Shown here piece after piece: positions 37,318 through 45,831 of a DNA stretch of 64,000 bases; the stretch's first letter is position 1, and each line of letters opens with the position of its first letter. Below the pieces are notes generated by a model that was not told where the DNA came from, made no database searches, and saw nothing but the letters and a program-made list of their open reading frames with translations. Made by a program: the position numbers and the translations under genes. Source of the DNA: Lyngbya sp. PCC 8106 (lineage in GTDB: Bacteria > Cyanobacteriota > Cyanobacteriia > Cyanobacteriales > Microcoleaceae); the NCBI RefSeq assembly GCF_000169095.1, contig NZ_AAVU01000003.1, positions 1 to 64,000 on the forward strand. The letters are read 5' to 3'.

Positions 37318-37543
37318 CGTTTCTGAGTTCCTGTAGAGAGCAATTTACTATTATCTCAGATTACTCCCAATGGGTGCATTTCGTGGAGTGCATTAGCTAA
37401 TGGATGAGCTGTCTAGGTATAGATAGATGCAATCATACCAAATCTGGCTCAAATAGGAACTGAGTCAATGAGATCAGTGATCGATTTAGTGATTTGACCC
37501 ATCTACTTGGTATTAAATAGCAAATATTAACAAGCTTTAGACC

Positions 37544-38647
37544 ATGAAAAGTCAACAATCTATTACAGATAAAGAACCTTGGCTAGCTGTCAGCCTATCA
37601 ACTGTCTTCCCAGGATTTGGTCAAATCTATGCAGGCAAAACCTCAAGGGGATTACTGCTAATTTTTATAACACTGATTTTGTTTGGATTGAATAAATGGT
37701 TGATTTTAAGTCCTACAGGGAGTGTTCGGCTTGGAACTCTGTTGGAACTTGGAGATTATCTACTTTATATTTTTAATTTATTTGATGCTTACCGTTGTAC
37801 AAAAAAGGCTAACAGTCGTGAGTTTGAAAGACTCCGAAAGGATGGTAAAGATCCCTGGAAAGCCGTATTCCTTACCAGAATTGGCCCCGGCTTAGGTCAC
37901 GTCTATGTAGCTCGAAACGGGCAAGAACAATGGGGGTTCGTTATTTTGTTCTTAATCTTAGTAAATGGGGCGGATGCTTTATATTCATCAGCAGAATTTT
38001 ATCAGTATTTGCAGGTTGCTATCCGTTTGCTTGCCGTCTGTTTATTTTCCTATCATGCTTATCTTTCAACTCCAACTCATCGCGAAAAATATCGGCGTTT
38101 CATTTTGGGGATTTGCTTGACTTTGTTAGTTCTTGATTTGTGCAGTAATATTGTTAGATTTTCTTTGAGAGAATTTATTTTTGATACGCACTGCATAACA
38201 CAATATGATCACAAGTCAGTGCCACCCGCACTCGAAATCCGTGATTGTGTCGTTGAAGAAAAAATTAGTTACCATTTTACTAATCCCAAACGAGGCGATA
38301 TTGTTGTGTTCCGCACCACCGATGAAATGAACCAGAACAAGTGGAATTCGACAGATGTTTTGATTAAACGGATTATTGGATTACCCAATGAAAAAGTAGA
38401 AGTACGGGACGGCTTAGTTTACATCAATGACAAGCCTTTAAATGAGAACTATATTGCAGCCGAACCAGACGATCAATGGGGTTCAAAAGTAATTCCAGAT
38501 GATACTTACCTTATTTTCGGAAACAATCGTTACCGTTCGGTAGGGGGCTATTCCTACGATCACCACATTTTAGTTCCTCGTGATAATATCATTGGTAAAG
38601 CAACAAAAATAAATTGGCCCCCTAAGAGGATGGGAATCATTAAGTAA
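37544..38647 (+). CDS. Membrane protein with signal-peptidase-I-like C-terminal domain
   Basis: 367 residues in two parts. Residues 1-215 contain two related membrane modules, each starting with a Gly-rich tract (FPGFGQIYAGKTSRG and GPGLGHVYVARNGQEQ), like TM2-type domains. Residues 216-367 match signal peptidase I: a Ser in KSVPPALEIRDCVVEEKISYHF lined up with the usual SM.PTL site, GDIVVFRTT, and the general-base Lys in VLIKRIIGLPNEKVEVRDG. The box usually read as GDNR is GNNR. Activity is therefore uncertain; the Ser and Lys remain. The combination with N-terminal TM2-like modules is unusual. Confidence 0.75.
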   Translation: MKSQQSITDKEPWLAVSLSTVFPGFGQIYAGKTSRGLLLIFITLILFGLNKWLILSPTGSVRLGTLLELGDYLLYIFNLFDAYRCTKKANSREFERLRKDGKDPWKAVFLTRIGPGLGHVYVARNGQEQWGFVILFLILVNGADALYSSAEFYQYLQVAIRLLAVCLFSYHAYLSTPTHREKYRRFILGICLTLLVLDLCSNIVRFSLREFIFDTHCITQYDHKSVPPALEIRDCVVEEKISYHFTNPKRGDIVVFRTTDEMNQNKWNSTDVLIKRIIGLPNEKVEVRDGLVYINDKPLNENYIAAEPDDQWGSKVIPDDTYLIFGNNRYRSVGGYSYDHHILVPRDNIIGKATKINWPPKRMGIIK

Positions 38648-38709
38648 GTAAGAGAACCAAGTGTTATTGTAGATCCTCCTTGTGTTTAAATTGGTTTTTA
38701 ATTTAAGAG

Positions 38710-39291
38710 TTAAACTGGGGGGGTAAATACTTTTGATAATTCTAAGGATAATTCGGGAAAGCAAGACAAAGTAACAGTTTCATTCGGTAAAAATATTAGT
38801 TTCTGACGATAACTAAAAGATTGATTGTGTTTCTGATAGGGTTCACTGTAACATTCCAGTTGACGATCAATTAGGTTAAAAATCCAATACTCTTTTATAT
38901 GATTTTCAGCATAAGCCATTAACTTGATTTCTTGATCGTACTCTAAAGACGAGTCGGATATCTCAATTAGCAGTAAAATATCCTCCTCTGTTGGATGAGA
39001 ACTTAAATAATCATCTTCGCGATTTTTGAGAATGGTAAAATCAGGTTCAGGTTCGCTATTCTGTGATAAAATAATTGGAGATTGACATTGTAGAGTGGCT
39101 TGCTCTGTAATTAATTGACTCAGTTCCCGTAATAGTCTTCTTAAACAGGTTTCGTGTAATACTCCTTTCGCCGCCATCTTAAACAATTCTCCCCCAATAA
39201 GTTCGACCCGATCATCTTCGGTAAAAAAACCCAATTCGGTTAAGCGGTGATATTCTTCTATTGTAAAACGTTTGGGAGTTGCGATCGCCAT
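38710..39291 (-). CDS. Uma2-family putative endonuclease
   Basis: 193 residues from the Met at 39291 (MAIATPKRFTIEEYHRL). It has the DUF820/Uma2 pattern of the PD-(D/E)XK nuclease fold: DRVELIGGELFKM, SEPEPDFTILKN, DILLLIEISDSSLEYD and EYWIFNLIDRQLE. Such genes are multiplied in cyanobacterial genomes; function is unproven. A second, longer family member is at 61988-62668. Confidence 0.85.
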   Translation of the reverse strand: MAIATPKRFTIEEYHRLTELGFFTEDDRVELIGGELFKMAAKGVLHETCLRRLLRELSQLITEQATLQCQSPIILSQNSEPEPDFTILKNREDDYLSSHPTEEDILLLIEISDSSLEYDQEIKLMAYAENHIKEYWIFNLIDRQLECYSEPYQKHNQSFSYRQKLIFLPNETVTLSCFPELSLELSKVFTPPV

Positions 39292-39386
39292 AATTCTCAA
39301 CAGACTCAGGAATTCTTTTGATTATAACAAAAAAGATGAGGATTGTATTAATACTTTTACCTCATCTCTTTTAATCCTAATGAAAA

Positions 39387-40043
39387 TTACCAAATAAATG
39401 GAATTAGTCGCCGAGTTTTGAGTTTATATTCGAGGTATTCGGGATATTTTTCGCTCATGCTGAGGTCTTTTTGATTAATTCTTTGTAGATAAAGTGCCAT
39501 AACTAACCCCGGTACAATATAAGCCCAAACTGAACCCGCAACCACGGCAAAACTGAAATATCTCATCAAATCTCCGAAGTAGTTAATATTGCGAGAAAGT
39601 CGCCAAATATTATCTTGAACCAAACCCGCCCCAAATTCTTTTGCGGTTAATTTCTGAACATCGGCACTGGCATTAATTAAACTGCCAAAAAAGAACAGAG
39701 GTAAAGCAATTCCAACGGTTAAAAATGAAATGGGTTCGGGATTAACAAAGGCAAAATAACCGGGAAGTGCGTAAATAAACCCAATAAATAACAGGGATAA
39801 AGTAAACCCAATGACTCCTACAGGTTCACTAAACAATACCTCTCGGCGTTTGGGATAAAACCATTGTTCAACCAACCACCAAACACAATAACCAATGTGC
39901 AAACAGAGATAAATTACCTGACGCATATCCTGAATGCCTAACAGCATCGCACACCCAATTAAAAAGAAAATTGTCACCACTTTAGCAACATTAATCGCGG
40001 TAAGCTGTGTGATTTTAAAAGATTGGTTCGCGGTATTTTCCAT
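39387..40043 (-). CDS. Isoprenylcysteine methyltransferase-like membrane protein
   Basis: A 218-residue polytopic membrane protein from the Met at 40043 (MENTANQSF). Several spans precede the family signature near the C-terminus: RNINYFGDLMRYFSF and KYPEYLEYKLKTRRLIPFIW, as in ICMT/DUF1295-type proteins that use S-adenosylmethionine or NADPH. Exact reaction unknown. Its first ~60 bases are repeated as a dead fragment at 43119-43188. Confidence 0.75.
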   Translation of the reverse strand: MENTANQSFKITQLTAINVAKVVTIFFLIGCAMLLGIQDMRQVIYLCLHIGYCVWWLVEQWFYPKRREVLFSEPVGVIGFTLSLLFIGFIYALPGYFAFVNPEPISFLTVGIALPLFFFGSLINASADVQKLTAKEFGAGLVQDNIWRLSRNINYFGDLMRYFSFAVVAGSVWAYIVPGLVMALYLQRINQKDLSMSEKYPEYLEYKLKTRRLIPFIW

Positions 40044-40551
40044 GATTATCGTCAATTAACGTCTTCTGATAATTTTAACTGGAGTTTAGACTCAACTTGA
40101 AAATTGTGCAGCATTACTCAACTCAACTTACATTTCTTGGTGGATATTACCCAGCCTACTAATGCTACCAGATGACCTGATCTCTTAATTTATCAATTGT
40201 TTTTGGCCCGACTCCTGGAACGCGCTGGAAGTCTTCTAAGGAGATGAAGGGTTGTTGTTGACGAGTTTGAATGATGCGTTGGGCGAGGGTTGGGCCAACT
40301 CCGGGTAAGGTTTATAATTCTTCTAAAGTGGCGGTATTTAAGTTAACTTTGTATCCCAAACTCCAACGGGGGGATTTTGATCCGGTTTCAATTTTTCCTT
40401 GACAAGCTTCTATATCTTGTTGAATTTTTGCTAAAATTCCCGTCGGAATTCCTAAGGTTGCAGTATCATAGAGTCGGTTGAATTATCGGTTAAAATGGGC
40501 GGCAACAGTGGGATTTTTAATTACAATTAAGGTTTCGTCGTTGTTGGTATT
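39985..40551. repeat. Left direct repeat flanking the sbt island
   Basis: This block matches 43130-43646 in the same orientation, by eye at roughly 80-85% identity. It contains, from left to right, the 5' end of the ICMT-like gene, a spacer (about 60 bases longer here) and the 3' end of the phospholipase-D-like gene. It lies outside the GC-rich sbtA/sbtB insertion. Confidence 0.75.
40165..40551 (-). pseudogene. Truncated 3' copy of the phospholipase-D-like gene
   Basis: A degraded copy of about the last 130 codons of the gene at 43249-44907, including the helix-hairpin-helix end. Two nonsense changes are visible: TAA in place of the Glu codon in the EELETL motif, and TAA in place of Glu in FNREF. 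The homology stops abruptly at about 40551, beyond which a transposase fragment begins. Clearly non-functional. Confidence 0.85.
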
Positions 40552-40596
40552 GGCGGGTCGTTCGCGAAGCGTGGTGTTAGCCGTAGCGATTTATAA

Positions 40597-40831
40597 TTGC
40601 AGGTCGCTACAAATATCGTAGAAGCATATAACGGTTTTTCTAAATGGCTGTTCTTTGGCAAAGATGGACTGATTACTGACAATGACCCCTTAGAACAGGA
40701 AAAACGGCTTAAGTATTTGGATTGGGTTGCCAATTCTATAACTTTACGGGGATTATGTGGTTGATGCGCGATAATTTGCCTCAACCTTTGGAAACGGCAA
40801 TGGCGATTCCTATCGAGTCTGAAACGCAATA
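40597..40831 (+). pseudogene. Fragment of a Tn3-family transposase
   Basis: A frame beginning near 40597 encodes NIVEAYNGFSKWLFFG, then ITDNDPLEQEKRLKYLDWVAN, matching from memory the Tn3-family TnpA block with FSKWLFFG and EQEK near the C-terminus. A stop at 40762 interrupts it, and a shifted frame continues for about 25 codons (LMRDNLPQPLETAM) that I cannot place. The remainder of a transposon of this type is not visible. It sits between the left repeat and sbtB. Confidence 0.65.
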
Positions 40832-40922
40832 ATGGCAAGGGTTAGAGGAAGATGCAGCACGATTTTACCGTATCTCAGCTCAACGCCTAGTGCGTCTCCT
40901 CTTGACTGAGTTTTTTTTGTGT

Positions 40923-40950
40923 AAAAGCCGAGGTCATGCCCCGGCTTTTG
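40923..40950 (-). terminator. Terminator of the sbtA-sbtB operon
   Basis: AAAAGCCG and CGGCTTTT with an inner GAGG/CCCC pairing make a strong stem. On the minus strand it is followed by TTTTACACAAAAAA. It lies about 20 bases past the sbtB stop. Confidence 0.75.
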
Positions 40951-40969
40951 GGGTCTGCGTCGTCTTGAT

Positions 40970-41302
40970 TTAACAGCCTTCTGGCCCACAGAACTTGTGC
41001 GCGTAGAGTACCTCCGCGTCACAGATATAGGCGATGCCCGCATAATCGTTGAAAAACTGCACTGCGATCTTATCGGAAATCTCCAGAGCCATCTCCTGAT
41101 TTTCGGTAAGCACCTCGAACTTTATATTCGAGGTAGTGTCGGAAACGCTAGGTTGTCCTGACGAGCGCATATTACGACTACCTTTACCGCCAGTTTCCAA
41201 CACCGTATAACCGGTCGCCCCGGCTTCATCAATGATCTTGGCGATCTTTTTCAGCAGCAACTTCTCTGTGATGATAACGAGCTTTTTGGCTGGCTTGGCC
41301 AT
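40970..41302 (-). CDS. sbtB: PII-like bicarbonate transporter regulator SbtB
   Basis: 110 residues of the PII-like fold (KKLVIITEKLLLKKIAKIIDEAGATGYT). It ends in the C-terminal redox loop CGPEGC, a hallmark of cyanobacterial SbtB in which the two Cys can form a disulfide and alter nucleotide binding. SbtB forms trimers, binds adenine nucleotides and cAMP, and binds SbtA to gate bicarbonate uptake. It lies 141 bases downstream of sbtA on the same strand. The GC-rich composition matches sbtA and differs from surrounding genes. Confidence 0.93.
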   Translation of the reverse strand: MAKPAKKLVIITEKLLLKKIAKIIDEAGATGYTVLETGGKGSRNMRSSGQPSVSDTTSNIKFEVLTENQEMALEISDKIAVQFFNDYAGIAYICDAEVLYAHKFCGPEGC

Positions 41303-41443
41303 GTTGATTACCTCTCGACGTGTGTATTCAGTGAACTATATAGAAATTCAGGGAAACGGCAGCACTGGGCGCCTGGGCGCTAATTAGCCGCCGTGTTGGT
41401 TGCCAGGCTAGGGAAGCACCAGCAGACCGCGACCTGTCTGGGA

Positions 41444-42505
41444 TTAGCTGCCCCCCATCAGTGCCTGGGCGAGCCCGAGGAAGAGTGGTATTCCCAAGGC
41501 AAGCGCAACTGGCGTGCCGACGGCCGTGGACGAGCCGATGTAGGCAGAGGGATTAGCCGACGGGATACCGGCTCGTAAAGTAGGCGGCCCTGAGATGTCT
41601 GAACTGGAGGCGGCGATGACGGCTAGGAGTACGACTCCGCCAGGGCTGAATCCCGTGGTGAGGTGGGCAATCCAGCCGAGACCGAAGGCTATGAACCCAT
41701 GCAGCAGCGGCGCCACCAAGGCATATAGGGCGTACCACTGGCCTACTTTACGCAGCTCACCGAGCCTTGCCGTGGCTTCCATACCCATTACCAGCATCAG
41801 TATCGAAAGGAAGCCTCGGAAGAGGGGCTCGTAGAAGCTCTCAAAGACACTTTCCGGCCGGGTTAGCAGACCTAGAGCGATGCCGAGCAGCAGTGCCGAG
41901 AGGGCAGATCCCTGAAGGCTTTCCTCGATGATCGGCCATATCTGGACTCGCTGACCTTGCTGGCTGCGATACTCGCTTGCGGTACTGGGATACTCACCGG
42001 GCTTCTGGCTGAGAGACTTTTGCTTGCTGGTATAAATACTGGCTAGGACGATCGCAGTTACGAGCGCTGGAATATCCATGAATGGGTAGAGTGCGGCAGC
42101 CCAGGCTTCATATTCGATGCCTTCCGTTTCCAGTGCCGTCAAGCCGGCGGCGAGGGTAGAACCACTCACGGCACCGAACAAGCCCGCAGTCGCAATGGCA
42201 TCCACGGTTTTGACGCCCGGCAGCATGGCTAACGTGTAGCGCCCGATAAACACGATAAGGATCCCCGTTACCACGGCGAACAGTGCTGGCAACAGCATAT
42301 CCACCAGATTGGCATTGCGGATCGCAATACCGCCGCTCAAGCCGACTTTGATGAGCAGCATGAAAACAATGAACTTATAGATCGCATCTGGAATTTGCAG
42401 TTGGCTACCAAGGGCGGCAACGATCATACCACCAATCAGAAAGCCGAGTGTCGGAGACTGCAACTTCGACAAGAAGAGCGTCAAGAAATCGGACAAAAAC
42501 TCCAT
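41444..42505 (-). CDS. sbtA: Sodium-dependent bicarbonate transporter SbtA
   Basis: A 353-residue protein with ten predicted spans in two inverted halves. Family blocks include SPTLGFLIGGMIVAALGSQL, GLFGAVSGSTLAAGLTALE, YEAWAAALYPFMDIPALV and SSSDISGPPTLRAGIPSANP. SbtA couples sodium entry to bicarbonate uptake for the carbon-concentrating mechanism. The central cytoplasmic loop (about residues 165-195) is shorter than in the Synechocystis protein, from memory. A GGAGG box precedes the ATG. The GC content by eye is about 47-63% per line, against about 35-45% outside, which supports transfer from another lineage. Confidence 0.95.
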   Translation of the reverse strand: MEFLSDFLTLFLSKLQSPTLGFLIGGMIVAALGSQLQIPDAIYKFIVFMLLIKVGLSGGIAIRNANLVDMLLPALFAVVTGILIVFIGRYTLAMLPGVKTVDAIATAGLFGAVSGSTLAAGLTALETEGIEYEAWAAALYPFMDIPALVTAIVLASIYTSKQKSLSQKPGEYPSTASEYRSQQGQRVQIWPIIEESLQGSALSALLLGIALGLLTRPESVFESFYEPLFRGFLSILMLVMGMEATARLGELRKVGQWYALYALVAPLLHGFIAFGLGWIAHLTTGFSPGGVVLLAVIAASSSDISGPPTLRAGIPSANPSAYIGSSTAVGTPVALALGIPLFLGLAQALMGGS

Positions 42506-43118
42506 GTTGTAATTCCTCCTTGGTCAAATCTTAGTAGGGGTCAGGACGGCAGGCAAGCGTGACCTCGAATCCTGGGTAGCTTGCTCCACGCATCACCATT
42601 GAGCAGCGAGTTAACCCGCCACTTCATTGCATCTGCATCACGGTGCGCGTCGTGTGCTAGAAGATCAAGTTTCGCTCCGACGAGCGCAAATGATCGCGCT
42701 AATCAGTGGTGATTTATTGGTAATAGTTTGTTAATACCATACTTTACCAGCAATTAGTTCGTAATGATACATCTGGGGAAAGTATTTTCGGATATTTATT
42801 TAGATGGGGAGCTGTCATTCATCGCGCTTCAGCAACGGAAAATAGAGAGTAATTTTTTCGGGGGAGATCAGTTTCTGTAATCAACTAGATATAGGTGGTG
42901 GCTCAATCGATGACTTGAAGTTACATAAGATAAAGTTAAGAAAGACTTTATCGAAAAATAATTCAGAATAAGTAATGAGGAAATTAAATTTAACTTATAA
43001 GTTTGAGTAGAGTATCGGGGAACAGTAAATCCTTACTAGGGATCTCATCAGCCTTTTCTTCTTACCAGGTTAACTCCTAGCTCTGCTACCGTTGACACTT
43101 GATAACAACTTCCAATTG
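42506..43118. other. 613-base gap upstream of sbtA
   Basis: The first 200 bases continue the GC-rich composition of the insert; beyond about 42,720 the sequence turns AT-rich. The promoter of sbtA must be on the minus strand here, but no confident promoter or regulator site was found. The GC-to-AT change marks the probable right edge of the imported DNA. Confidence 0.5.
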
Positions 43119-43188
43119 TTTCAATTTTTGCGACATTAATCGCTGTCATTTGAGTAATTTTAAATTATTGGTTTGCGGTATTTTCCAT
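43119..43188 (-). pseudogene. Dead 5' fragment of the ICMT-like gene
   Basis: Starts with the same ATG and seven codons as the gene at 40043 (MENTANQ), then a TAA, and continues in frame as FKITQ..TAINVAK before identity stops. It is the left part of the right direct repeat. Confidence 0.8.
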
Positions 43189-43646
43189 TATTTTAGTGAA
43201 TAAACCTCAACTGATAATTTAACCCAAATTTTAAAATTGTTCAGCAACCTACCATGTTACCTTGTCCCGTAAATTTTCGGTCATTTTCGGGCCAATTCCC
43301 GATACTCGTTGTAAGTCTTCTAAAGAGGTAAACGGTTGTTGTTGGCGGGTTTGAATGATGCGTTGGGCTAAGTTTGGGCCGACTCCGGGTAGGGTTTCTA
43401 ATTCTTCTAAAGTAGCGGTATTTAAGTTAACTTTGTATCCCAAACTCCAACGGGGAGGTTTTGATACAGTTTCAATATTTCCTTGACAAGCTTCTATGTC
43501 TTGTTGAAATTTAGCTAAAATCCCCGCCGGAAGTCCTAACGTTGCAGTATCATAAAGTTGATGAAATTCGCGGTTAAAATGGGCGGCGACAGTGGGATTT
43601 TTAATTACAATTAAGGTTTCGTCGTTGTTTGTATTAGCTGCTTCCG
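43130..43646. repeat. Right direct repeat flanking the sbt island
   Basis: Counterpart of 39985-40551, same orientation. It contains the dead start of the ICMT-like gene, a spacer of 60 bases and the intact 3' end of the phospholipase-D-like gene. Confidence 0.75.
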
Positions 43647-44907
43647 TCCAGTTGTGAGAACCCGCAATAACAACTTGATTATCAACAATTCCAAACTTAT
43701 GATGTAACTTATCTCCTAGCGGTAAATTGGGAACGCCGACGGTAGAAATAGGCTGTTTCCAGGGACGATTTTGGGCTTCATATTTGCAGTTACTTACCGC
43801 AGCCACTCCCATCATATCCAACATTTCGCTATAATTTCGATAAGCAAAACCTGGATCGATTATTCCCCGCAATGTTATCGGACGTTGAAGGGTTGTTTCC
43901 ATAACATCAACTAACCTTTGATCTGAAAAAACAAACAAAGCAAAATCGATTGATTGTTGGGCTTGAGTTAAGGTATTAGCAATTAAACCATTAACACTAT
44001 TTTCCCAAGTTTGACTGCGAGTAGTGGGTGCAAATTGAACGAAAACGGGTGTATTTCCAACGGTAACATTTTCAACCCTTCGATCCGGTTTTTTTGTCCC
44101 AAATTTGCTATCCGGTTCGCCTCCGGGGCCATCTCCCCACATCAAATTAAATTCTTGAGTGAATAAATTCGCTAACTGAGAACTTTCGATTTTTAATAAA
44201 TTATTGGCATTTCCCCGACTTTCCGGTTCATCCAAGTCGCCGTGAATACCACTGAGGGTAAAATTAGCCGAAGTCACAATTACCGTTTTCCCGTCAATAA
44301 TCACAAATTTATGGTGCATTAAACCGCTACCTTTAGAACCATCGGCGGTATCATCAATTCGGGGAATTTTGGCATTATTTAGGATAACTAAAGCATCCCG
44401 TTGATTGATTTCTTCTGGGGTTATTTTTCTATCTTGATTAATATCAATTAATTTGACCGCTTCTAAATAGCGATCGCGTTCGGTTTTGGAGAGTTGATTA
44501 ACTTCATTTTCCGTTAGACTACTCCAAGGACGACTATAACTATTTTCAAGAATTACTCTAACTTTAACCCCGGCTTGATGTCGGTTAACTAGAACTTCAG
44601 CAATTTTGGGTAAACGTAATTCTTGAACCGCGATATCAACACTAGAATTTGCCGTTTTAATCGTATCGATAATAATTTGTTCGAGATCATCCCCCAAGCG
44701 AGTTTGTTGACGATAGGGTTCAGTATAAACAGAAGCTTGAGAGTGATTAAAGTAAGCTTGGATTAGGGGATCTTGGGGTAAAGTCTCTCGAACCGGTTTA
44801 AGCGTCGGTTGAGATGGTTTTTTATCCAGCAAGAAATGGCCTAAAAAAAGCAAAGCCAACACAATCGCTAAACCAATTAGGAGTCGATTTTTGTTGAGTA
44901 AATGCAC
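43249..44907 (-). CDS. Phospholipase-D-like protein with EF-hand loop and HhH end
   Basis: 552 residues. An N-terminal anchor (LLIGLAIVLALLFLGHFLL) points to export or membrane attachment. Two HKD motifs of the PLD superfamily are complete: H198xK200 with D205, and H402xK404 with D409. Inside the first PLD half a canonical EF-hand loop, DINQDRKITPEE (155-166), suggests calcium binding. Residues 492-552 form tandem helix-hairpin-helix motifs, as in ComEA (LNTATLEELETLPGVG), which bind DNA. The set fits a secreted, calcium-dependent nuclease, perhaps related to DNA uptake or scavenging, but this is inference. A dead 3' copy lies at 40165-40551. Confidence 0.85.
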   Translation of the reverse strand: MHLLNKNRLLIGLAIVLALLFLGHFLLDKKPSQPTLKPVRETLPQDPLIQAYFNHSQASVYTEPYRQQTRLGDDLEQIIIDTIKTANSSVDIAVQELRLPKIAEVLVNRHQAGVKVRVILENSYSRPWSSLTENEVNQLSKTERDRYLEAVKLIDINQDRKITPEEINQRDALVILNNAKIPRIDDTADGSKGSGLMHHKFVIIDGKTVIVTSANFTLSGIHGDLDEPESRGNANNLLKIESSQLANLFTQEFNLMWGDGPGGEPDSKFGTKKPDRRVENVTVGNTPVFVQFAPTTRSQTWENSVNGLIANTLTQAQQSIDFALFVFSDQRLVDVMETTLQRPITLRGIIDPGFAYRNYSEMLDMMGVAAVSNCKYEAQNRPWKQPISTVGVPNLPLGDKLHHKFGIVDNQVVIAGSHNWTEAANTNNDETLIVIKNPTVAAHFNREFHQLYDTATLGLPAGILAKFQQDIEACQGNIETVSKPPRWSLGYKVNLNTATLEELETLPGVGPNLAQRIIQTRQQQPFTSLEDLQRVSGIGPKMTENLRDKVTW

Positions 44908-45317
44908 GGGTTAATCGGGTGAGTGAGGATTGATAATAATTATTTTAGCTATCAGTCAACGATCTAAAGATAGATAGTGATTGAGATTGATAAATTCTCT
45001 GACGAAGATTTATTCTGTCCGGTCTTGCTGGAAAGGTCAGCTTTTGACGGGCTAGGTTGAGTTTGACAATCTTAATATTTCCCCTGTCTTCTCAAACCCG
45101 TTCATCTTTTACACTTTTAATACTACGACTAACGAGAGTGATTTTTTCAAACCTATCCGCTTGGGGATGTCTCTAAAGGCAGGTAATCTATTAAATAGAG
45201 CTTAACTTGAATTTGTGCAGAATGATTTTTGCATAACTACCCGCAACCTTTTTACAAGGGCTGTAGGACTTCCTATTTTGTTCGCACGACCTGGGTCAGA
45301 ACCCTCAGATTAGTGTT
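44908..45317. other. 410-base gap between divergent genes
   Basis: Nothing was recognised besides the probable divergent promoters of the PLD-like gene (minus) and the zinc-finger-like gene (plus). No repeat, RNA gene or ORF stood out. Confidence 0.4.
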
Positions 45318-45719
45318 ATGCCTAGAAGAAAGAGAACATTTCCGTGTGGCCACAAAGGATATGGAAAAATCTGCCATCACTGTAAACAAAAACAGATGGT
45401 AGAACAACAAGAAGATCAACAACTAGCAGAGAAACGAAACAGAAAGCAAGAATGGGAAGCATCCTTCGAGCAAGATATTATCGATCTCAGAGGCTTACCC
45501 GACTATGTGGTCATCAAAGCGCGGGCTATTCTTGCAGGACTCAGCGATCAGAAAACTTATCGTGACTTTGGAGGGAAGCGACTGCGACATAATCGCCTGA
45601 TTATAAGTATTCCAGTAACTCGCAACTATCGTATGCTATGCCTTGATAACGGTAGTTTTGTAGTCCCGCAGAAAATCCTCTCTCACGAAGATTACAACGT
45701 TTGCAAGCCCGGAGTCTAA
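45318..45719 (+). CDS. Small zinc-finger-like protein
   Basis: A 133-residue basic protein. The N-terminus FPCGHKGYGKICHHC gives a C-x-H..C-x2-C pattern likely to bind zinc; I associate this with a cyanobacterial family (DUF7682, from memory). A charged helix follows (KQEWEASFEQDI) and the end is a beta-rich module, RNYRMLCLDNGSFVV, that recalls RelE-type toxin folds without a catalytic match. Its function is unknown. Confidence 0.6.
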   Translation: MPRRKRTFPCGHKGYGKICHHCKQKQMVEQQEDQQLAEKRNRKQEWEASFEQDIIDLRGLPDYVVIKARAILAGLSDQKTYRDFGGKRLRHNRLIISIPVTRNYRMLCLDNGSFVVPQKILSHEDYNVCKPGV

Positions 45720-45831
45720 ACCCACAAAATGGTAGACGAACAGACAGGCGTCTCCGTTCCCCAAAAGTTCGCTAATCTTGAAGCTTTGATTGAAATCCTC
45801 TGATTAACACCCTAAACCAGCCAATAAACCG

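Noticed and set aside
40949..40970. GGGGTCTGCG resembling a Tn3-type terminal repeat start
   Set aside because: Only the first bases match and no inverted partner was found on the other side; a similar GGGGTCAGGACGG near 42537 is in the same orientation.
41393..41834. Several frames opposite or out of phase with sbtA
   Set aside because: High GC content reduces stop codons; SbtA itself is unmistakable in this region.
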